Shown here piece after piece: positions 22,783-27,508 of a DNA stretch of 27,508 nt. This DNA comes from CAZYWA01 sp964650975 [NCBI: uncultured bacterium]. Its GTDB lineage: Bacteria; JADJOY01. The stretch is from assembly GCA_964650975.1 (NCBI GenBank), contig CAZYWA010000026.1, positions 1-27,508 of the forward strand, read 5' to 3'. Under the pieces are notes generated by a model. That model had not been told where the DNA came from and did not search any database. It saw nothing but the letters and a program-made list of their open reading frames with translations. The stretch's first letter is position 1. Each line of letters begins with the position of its first letter. A program made the translations under genes and the position numbers.

Positions 22783-23250
22783 ATGAAGATGCGATTCTCG
22801 TTCTCGACCGGTGTGATCGCCTCGCTGTGCCTCGCCATGGGCCTGGCCGGCTGCGGCGGCGGTGGGGGAGGTGGTGGCGGAGGAGGAGGAGGCGGCACCG
22901 CCAACAGCGAGATCGGCACCTGGAACGTGGCCGACATCGCCATGAGCGGTAACGACAGCCCGTATACCTACACCGGCGTCACGCTGACCTTCGACAGCAA
23001 CCCCGCCGGATTCGGGTTCGACGCGACCTACCGCGCGACGACTTACGTCTGGACCGGCGCCTACAGCAAGAACGGCACCGCGCTCGCCATCAGCAACGTG
23101 GGCGAGTCGAGCGATTCGACGGACGTGATCAGCATGGCCCTGACGCTGGCGTCGGACACCAGCCTGGTCGGGACGCTCACCGAGAACTATCCGAGCAACG
23201 ACGGTACCCAGAACTTCACGATGACGGGCAACATCAACGCGACGCGCTGA
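22783..23250 (+). CDS. Small lipoprotein with poly-glycine linker
   Basis: This 155-residue protein starts at ATG 22783 with AAGGAG eight bases before it. The signal ends in a lipobox (LAGC, Cys24). The lipid-bearing Cys is followed by 14 consecutive glycines, then a Thr/Ser/Asn-rich domain with alternating strands (IGTWNVADIAMSG, TYTGVTLTFDSN, FTMTGNINATR), which suggests a small beta-sandwich or lipocalin-like fold. I do not recognise the family. The gene appears monocistronic and ends before a perfect 16-bp hairpin. Confidence 0.82.
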   Translation: MKMRFSFSTGVIASLCLAMGLAGCGGGGGGGGGGGGGGTANSEIGTWNVADIAMSGNDSPYTYTGVTLTFDSNPAGFGFDATYRATTYVWTGAYSKNGTALAISNVGESSDSTDVISMALTLASDTSLVGTLTENYPSNDGTQNFTMTGNINATR

Positions 23251-23284
23251 GAAGCGGCCGGCCGCTTCGAGCGGCAGGACGGAG

Positions 23285-23319
23285 ACGAGCCGTGCGACCT
23301 CGAAGGTCGCACGGCTCGT
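23285..23319 (+). terminator. Perfect 16-bp hairpin terminator
   Basis: ACGAGCCGTGCGACCT, loop CGA, AGGTCGCACGGCTCGT. It lies 34 bases after the lipoprotein stop and has only a short TT after it. Confidence 0.8.
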
Positions 23320-23449
23320 TGCGCTCCAGGGGAGTGTGTCTCAGCTCGCTCGCCGCCCCATCAGGATCCAACGCCGCGGACGTGACGGAGCGCGTCCCTC
23401 CCACCTCCCCGCCCCTCGTGTCGGCGGTTGTGGCAAGGTAGCGCTCGTG

Positions 23450-24964
23450 ATGGGCGCGAGCACGAGCTTCGCGGCGACTCGCACCGTCGCCGTGATCGGC
23501 GCCGGGTCGAGCGGGATCGCGGGAGCAAAGTGCGCGATCGACGAGGGGGTCGAGCCCACGGTCTTCGAGCAAAGCGGCGAGGTGGGCGGCAACTGGGTCT
23601 ATCAGCCCCAGGAGTCCCATTCGAGTTGCTATCGCTCGCTCTACATCAACACCTCGCGGGAGATCATGGCGTACTCGGACTTCCCGATGTCCGAGTCGCT
23701 CCCCGATTACCCGCACCACACGCACATCGTCCGCTACTTCGACGATTACGTGGACCACTTCCGGTTTCGCGACCGGATTCGCTTTCGAACGCGCGTGACG
23801 CGCGTCGCGCGCGGCGCGCACGACGGGGGCGATGGCGGCGGCTGGGACGTCACCACGCAAGGCGCCGAGGGCGCCGAGCGGACGCAACGCTTCGACGCGC
23901 TCTTCGTCGCCAACGGCCATCACTGGTCGCCGCGCTGGCCCGATCCGCCCTTTCCCGGCGCCGACGCCTTCACCGGCACGCAGCTTCACAGCCACTCGTA
24001 CAAGGAGCCGAGCCGCTTCGACGGCCAGGGGGTGGTGGTCGTGGGAATCGGCAACAGCGCGGTCGACATCGCGGTCGAGGTCTCGCACGTCGCGGCACAG
24101 GTTTTCCTGAGCACTCGCAGCGGTGCGTGGGTCGTGCCCAAATACTTCTTCGGCCAACCGATCGATCACGTGGCGCTGACGCGCTTCGGCAGCGCGATCC
24201 CGATCTCGATCTCGGCACCACTGACGCGGCGGCGGCTCGCGGCGTACCAGGGAAAGCTCGAGAGCTGGGGACTGCCGCGGCCCAAATTCGACCTCTTTCA
24301 GGCGCATCCCACGGTCTCGAACGAGCTGCTCGGCCGGATCGGGCACGGCGCCGTGATGGTCAAGCCTGACATCGAACGGCTCGACGGCGACGCGGTGGTG
24401 TTCGTCGACGGCAGCCGCGCGACGGCCGACGCCATCGTGTGGTGCACCGGTTACGACATCCGCTTCCCGTTCTTCGACGAGGCGCTGCCCACGGTGCGCG
24501 ATAACCAGCTCGACCTGTGGAAGCGCGTGTTCCACCCCGACCTCGGCGCGAGCGTGGCGTTCCTGGGGCTGGTGCAGCCGCTCGGCGCGATCATGCCGAT
24601 CGCCGAGATGCAGGCGCGCTGGGCCGCCCGGATCTGGGCCGGACGGGCGGCGGCGCCGCCCGATCGCGCCGCCATGCTGCGGGACATCGGCGAGATGCAC
24701 GAGAAAGTCGCGCGCCGCTACCACCGCTCGGCGCGGCACACGATCCAGGTGGATTTCTTCGCCTACATGGACGAGCTGGCGGAGCGGATCGGCGTGCGGC
24801 CGCGCGTCATGAAGCATCCGTCGCTCGCGAAGGCACTGCTGATCGGGCCCGCGTCTCCGGCGCAGTACCGCCTCGAAGGACCCGGCGCGTGGAGCGGCGC
24901 GGCCGACGCGATCCGCGCCGCCTACGCGCGCAGCCGCGGCACGCGCGCCGCGTCGGCACGATGA
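23450..24964 (+). CDS. Flavin-containing monooxygenase
   Basis: This 504-residue FAD/NADPH enzyme has GAGSSG (17-22, FAD site), the FMO identifying motif FTGTQLHSHSY (174-184), the NADPH site GIGNSA (199-204) and WCTGYD (331-336), the counterpart of FATGY. The family oxygenates nitrogen or sulfur atoms, or performs Baeyer-Villiger reactions. ATG 23450 was chosen; the preceding codon is GTG and also possible. Its stop overlaps the CoA-transferase start (ATGA). The pairing suggests a catabolic step in which an oxygenated product is made into a CoA thioester (inference). Confidence 0.92.
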   Translation: MGASTSFAATRTVAVIGAGSSGIAGAKCAIDEGVEPTVFEQSGEVGGNWVYQPQESHSSCYRSLYINTSREIMAYSDFPMSESLPDYPHHTHIVRYFDDYVDHFRFRDRIRFRTRVTRVARGAHDGGDGGGWDVTTQGAEGAERTQRFDALFVANGHHWSPRWPDPPFPGADAFTGTQLHSHSYKEPSRFDGQGVVVVGIGNSAVDIAVEVSHVAAQVFLSTRSGAWVVPKYFFGQPIDHVALTRFGSAIPISISAPLTRRRLAAYQGKLESWGLPRPKFDLFQAHPTVSNELLGRIGHGAVMVKPDIERLDGDAVVFVDGSRATADAIVWCTGYDIRFPFFDEALPTVRDNQLDLWKRVFHPDLGASVAFLGLVQPLGAIMPIAEMQARWAARIWAGRAAAPPDRAAMLRDIGEMHEKVARRYHRSARHTIQVDFFAYMDELAERIGVRPRVMKHPSLAKALLIGPASPAQYRLEGPGAWSGAADAIRAAYARSRGTRAASAR

Positions 24965-26172
24965 GCGCCGGTCGATCGCCCGCGGCCACCGGGCTGCGTC
25001 CGCTCGACGGGATCCGCGTCCTCGCCCTCGAACACGCGGCGTCGGCGCCCTTCGCGACCCGCCAGCTCGCCGACCTGGGCGCCGAGGTGGTCAAGATCGA
25101 GCGCCCCGGCGTCGGCGATTTCGCGCGCACCTACGACACCTCGGTGCACGGCCTCTCGGCCTACTTCGTGTGGCTCAACCGCTCGAAGAAGAGCGTCACC
25201 CTCGATCTCAAGCACCCGGCGGCGCGCGAGGTGCTGGATCGACTGGTCGAGCGGAGCGACGTGCTGGTGCAGAATCTGGCCCCGGGCGCCACGGCTCGCC
25301 TGGGTCTCGACTTCGAGGCTCTTCACGAGCGCCATCCGCGGCTCATCGTCTGCGACGTGACCGGCTACGGCGACGGCGGCCCGGCGCGCGATCGCAAGGC
25401 CTACGACCTGCTGGTCCAGAGCGAGGCCGGCTTGCTCTCGGTCACCGGAACGTCGGAAGAGCCCTGCAAGGTGGGCATCTCGATCGCCGACATCGCCACG
25501 GGGATGTACGCCTTCACCGGCGTGCTCACGGCGCTACTCTTGCGCGGTCGCACCGGCCGCGGCAGCCACGTGCCGATCTCGATGCTCGAATCGCTCGCCG
25601 AGTGGATGGCGCACCCGCTTTATTACGCGCACTACTCGGGAAGCGCGCCGCCGCGAAACGGCGCCAGCCACGCCACCATCGCGCCCTACGGCGCGTTTCG
25701 CGCCGGCGACGGCGAGCTCTTGATGCTGGGGCTCCAGAACGAGCGCGAGTGGCGCGTGTTCTGCGAGCAGGTGCTCTGCGACCCGGAGGTCGCGGGCGAC
25801 CCGAGGTTCGGCTCGAACGTGGCGCGGAACGCGAACCGCGCCGCGCTTACCGGGCGGATCGAGGCCGCGTTCGCGGGCCTCACGCGAGCGCAGGTGCTGG
25901 AAAAGCTCGACGCCGCGCGCATCGCCAACGCCCGCCTCAACGGCATGCAGGCGCTCTGGGACCACGAGCAGCTCGCCGCGCGCGATCGCTGGCGCACCGT
26001 CGAGACCGAAGCGGGAGACATCCAGGCTCTGCTCCCGCCCGCGACGCTCGCGGGAACCGACGCGGTGATGGATCCGGTGCCCGCACTGGGTGCGCATACT
26101 GGCGAGGTGCTGGCCGCCATCGGCTACCACGAGGCCGAGATCGCGGAGCTGCGTCGCGCCGGCGCCGTGTGA
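24961..26172 (+). CDS. CaiB/BaiF-family CoA-transferase
   Basis: This 403-residue class III CoA-transferase moves CoA between carboxylic acids. It begins PLDGIRVLALEHAASAPFATRQLADLGAEVVKIERPG (about 14-50). The catalytic Asp149 is in KAYDLLVQSEAGLLSVTG, followed by GISIADIATGMYAFTGVLTALLLRGRTGRG and the family-typical R(A)NRAALTGRIEAAFAG C-terminal part. The length is normal. The start (ATG 24961) overlaps the FMO stop (ATGA). The acid substrate cannot be deduced from sequence alone. Confidence 0.93.
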   Translation: MSAGRSPAATGLRPLDGIRVLALEHAASAPFATRQLADLGAEVVKIERPGVGDFARTYDTSVHGLSAYFVWLNRSKKSVTLDLKHPAAREVLDRLVERSDVLVQNLAPGATARLGLDFEALHERHPRLIVCDVTGYGDGGPARDRKAYDLLVQSEAGLLSVTGTSEEPCKVGISIADIATGMYAFTGVLTALLLRGRTGRGSHVPISMLESLAEWMAHPLYYAHYSGSAPPRNGASHATIAPYGAFRAGDGELLMLGLQNEREWRVFCEQVLCDPEVAGDPRFGSNVARNANRAALTGRIEAAFAGLTRAQVLEKLDAARIANARLNGMQALWDHEQLAARDRWRTVETEAGDIQALLPPATLAGTDAVMDPVPALGAHTGEVLAAIGYHEAEIAELRRAGAV

Positions 26173-26229
26173 CGCGCGGCCGATCCAGGAGCCTTCGCGT
26201 TCGCGGCGAACGATCGCATGCAGCGCCGC

Positions 26230-26249
26230 GGCGGCGAGGGACGGCCGCC
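26230..26249 (-). repeat. Diverged family A hairpin
   Basis: GGCGGC/GCCGCC forms a 6-bp stem around GAGGGACG, which contains the AGGGAC loop. It lies 58 bases after the CoA-transferase stop. Confidence 0.45.
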
Positions 26250-26337
26250 CTCCATCGGATCAGAAAAAACGGGTGCGGTTCCGGTCCACGCGGGGTGCTA
26301 AGCGGCCCGAACCAAGCTACTCTTTGCGCGCCTCGCC

Positions 26338-26772
26338 ATGCGTGACCACCGCGACGTTCCCCGATTTCCGCGGCGGACGCTGCTCGCCGCGCTGGCGCTC
26401 GCGATCGGCTGCGGGAATACCGGCGCCAATCAGGTCAAGACCGAGCTCAGCCGCGGGCAGCGCACCACGGTCGAGCTGACGGTCACGGCGAGCGCGATCG
26501 TGGCCGGCGAGCTGCTCTCCTGCGACTTCGTCTCGGTGCGGCCGCGCGATCCCGACAACCAGCTGGCCACGCAGAACATGGACGTCGATCTCACCGACAG
26601 CGGGAAATCGTCGAGCGTCACCTGCACCGCTCGTGTCGGTCTCGCGGCGCACGTCGACGCGGTGCCCGGGGACTACCACCTCGATCTCGACTTCGACTAC
26701 ACCTACACCGACTCGAACGACGTGCTGACGGGCCAGGATCAGGGCCGGATCAAGGTGACGATCCTGCCGTGA
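26338..26772 (+). CDS. Small lipoprotein of unknown function
   Basis: This 144-residue protein has a twin-Arg-containing N-terminus (RFPRR), a hydrophobic core and a lipobox (AIGC, Cys25). The rest is polar and strand-rich, with a pair of Cys that could form a disulfide (LLSCDF and VTCTARV) and a Tyr/Asp-rich segment (DYHLDLDFDYTYTDSND). I do not recognise the family; an Ig-like fold is possible. Its stop overlaps a possible GTG start of the protease gene (GTGA at 26769), so the two may be co-translated. Confidence 0.72.
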   Translation: MRDHRDVPRFPRRTLLAALALAIGCGNTGANQVKTELSRGQRTTVELTVTASAIVAGELLSCDFVSVRPRDPDNQLATQNMDVDLTDSGKSSSVTCTARVGLAAHVDAVPGDYHLDLDFDYTYTDSNDVLTGQDQGRIKVTILP

Positions 26773-26834
26773 AAACGGCGGTTCGGTGCTTCGCCGCGGG
26801 CCACGCCCGCGTGTGTCCCCGGACCCGAGCAGCC

Positions 26835-27508
26835 GTGTCTTCACGCTCGGCCGGTGTGGCGGCCGCGCTGCTCGCGCTGGCCGCGATCGTCGCGACCGGC
26901 GCTGCGGCGTTCGCGCACGACGATCCCTACGCGCAGCCGAGCACGCGGCGGTTCGCCGCGCAGCCGCTGGCGCGGGTGCCGGCGCTCGACTTGCCGGCGC
27001 TCGACCGCGCGGCGCTGGCGCGCGAGGACGCGCTGCGCGACCCGTGGAACACGCCGCCGCGCTTCGCCGTTCCCGTCAAGGCGAACGTGAATCCCGAGAG
27101 CGCCGGTCTGTGGGAATCGCTCGACGCCCGGACCCTGGTGTGGCGCTACCGGGTCCGCGCCAAGAGCGCCCATTCGCTCAACTTCGGATTCACCCGCTTC
27201 CGCATGCCTCCGGGCGGACGGCTACTGCTCTACTCCGCCGACGGCCGCGAGCAGCGCGGTCCCTTCACGGCCGCCGACAACCACGCCCACGGCTCGCTCT
27301 GGACACCGGTGATGTTCACCGACGACGCGATCATCGAGGTCACGGTCCCCCGCGCGGCTCGCGACTCGCTCGAGCTGACGCTCGGCCAGGTGGGCCAGGG
27401 CTACCGCGGCTTTTCGACCGTCAGCGACAACCCCGGCGCCTGCAACCTGGACGTCGAGTGTCTCGCGCCCGACGAAGCTTGGCGCACCAATGCCAAGGCC
27501 GTGGGCGT
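26835..27508 (+). CDS. Secreted trypsin-like protease (lysyl endopeptidase-like), truncated by window
   Basis: The first 224 residues are visible. A signal peptide (1-28, ATGAAAFA/HDD) leads into a propeptide-like region that ends with VGQGYRGFSTVSDN and GACNLDVECLAPDEAWRTNAKAVG. The Cys-N-x-D-V-x-C segment is the typical beginning of the mature lysyl-endopeptidase/trypsin-like domain. The catalytic triad lies beyond the window. GTG 26835 gives the cleanest signal peptide. GTG 26769, in the same frame, overlaps the stop of the preceding gene as GTGA and would add 22 residues; either could be used. Confidence 0.75.
   Translation, partial: MSSRSAGVAAALLALAAIVATGAAAFAHDDPYAQPSTRRFAAQPLARVPALDLPALDRAALAREDALRDPWNTPPRFAVPVKANVNPESAGLWESLDARTLVWRYRVRAKSAHSLNFGFTRFRMPPGGRLLLYSADGREQRGPFTAADNHAHGSLWTPVMFTDDAIIEVTVPRAARDSLELTLGQVGQGYRGFSTVSDNPGACNLDVECLAPDEAWRTNAKAVG

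Overview
The window is high-GC DNA with dense gene packing, nine 4-base or 1-base start/stop overlaps, frequent GTG starts and many lipoprotein or secreted proteins. It contains an ECF sigma/FecR pair, an HD-GYP regulator, a LemA/TPM cluster, cytochrome P450, sulfotransferase, FMO and CaiB-type enzymes. This suggests a free-living Gram-negative bacterium of a Myxococcota/'deltaproteobacterial' or similar uncultured soil or marine lineage. That placement is inference. No tRNA, rRNA, CRISPR array, transposase or integrase was seen.

Layout. 1-2855 (minus): ECF sigma factor, overlapping FecR-type protein, then a secreted protein that runs off the left edge. 3037-4161 (plus): DAHP synthase. 4412-5374 (plus): response regulator with HD-GYP output. 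5704-9874 (minus): a three-gene, GTGA-coupled operon of an Ntn-hydrolase-like lipoprotein, a predicted outer-membrane barrel and a KAS III enzyme. 10381-12258 (plus): arsR-acr3-arsC, with a frameshift in acr3. 12349-14484 (plus): LemA lipoprotein and two TPM-domain proteins. 14654-18994 (minus): sulfotransferase and P450 (GTGA overlap), then a B12-binding-type radical SAM enzyme. 19289-21292 (plus): CLC channel/antiporter with CBS and TrkA-C domains. 21408-22478 (minus): glycosyltransferase. 22783-23250 (plus): poly-glycine lipoprotein. 23450-26172 (plus): FMO and CaiB/BaiF CoA-transferase. 26338 to the right edge (plus): small lipoprotein and a truncated trypsin-like protease.

The spacers carry two families of dispersed non-coding repeats. 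Family A is a hairpin with a fixed GTCCCT (or complementary AGGGAC) hexaloop and stems that differ between copies but stay self-complementary. In three places it sits inside a longer element of about 105-113 bp. Family B is an element of about 90-100 bp with tandem hairpins, in three copies. These repeats, and the lipoprotein/barrel/KAS III operon, are the parts most likely to be undescribed.

Functionally, the ars genes form an arsenic detoxification operon: sensing, arsenate reduction and arsenite efflux. The sulfotransferase/P450 and FMO/CoA-transferase pairs look like tailoring or catabolic modules for lipid-like or xenobiotic substrates. The sigma/FecR pair is probably an envelope-signal regulator.
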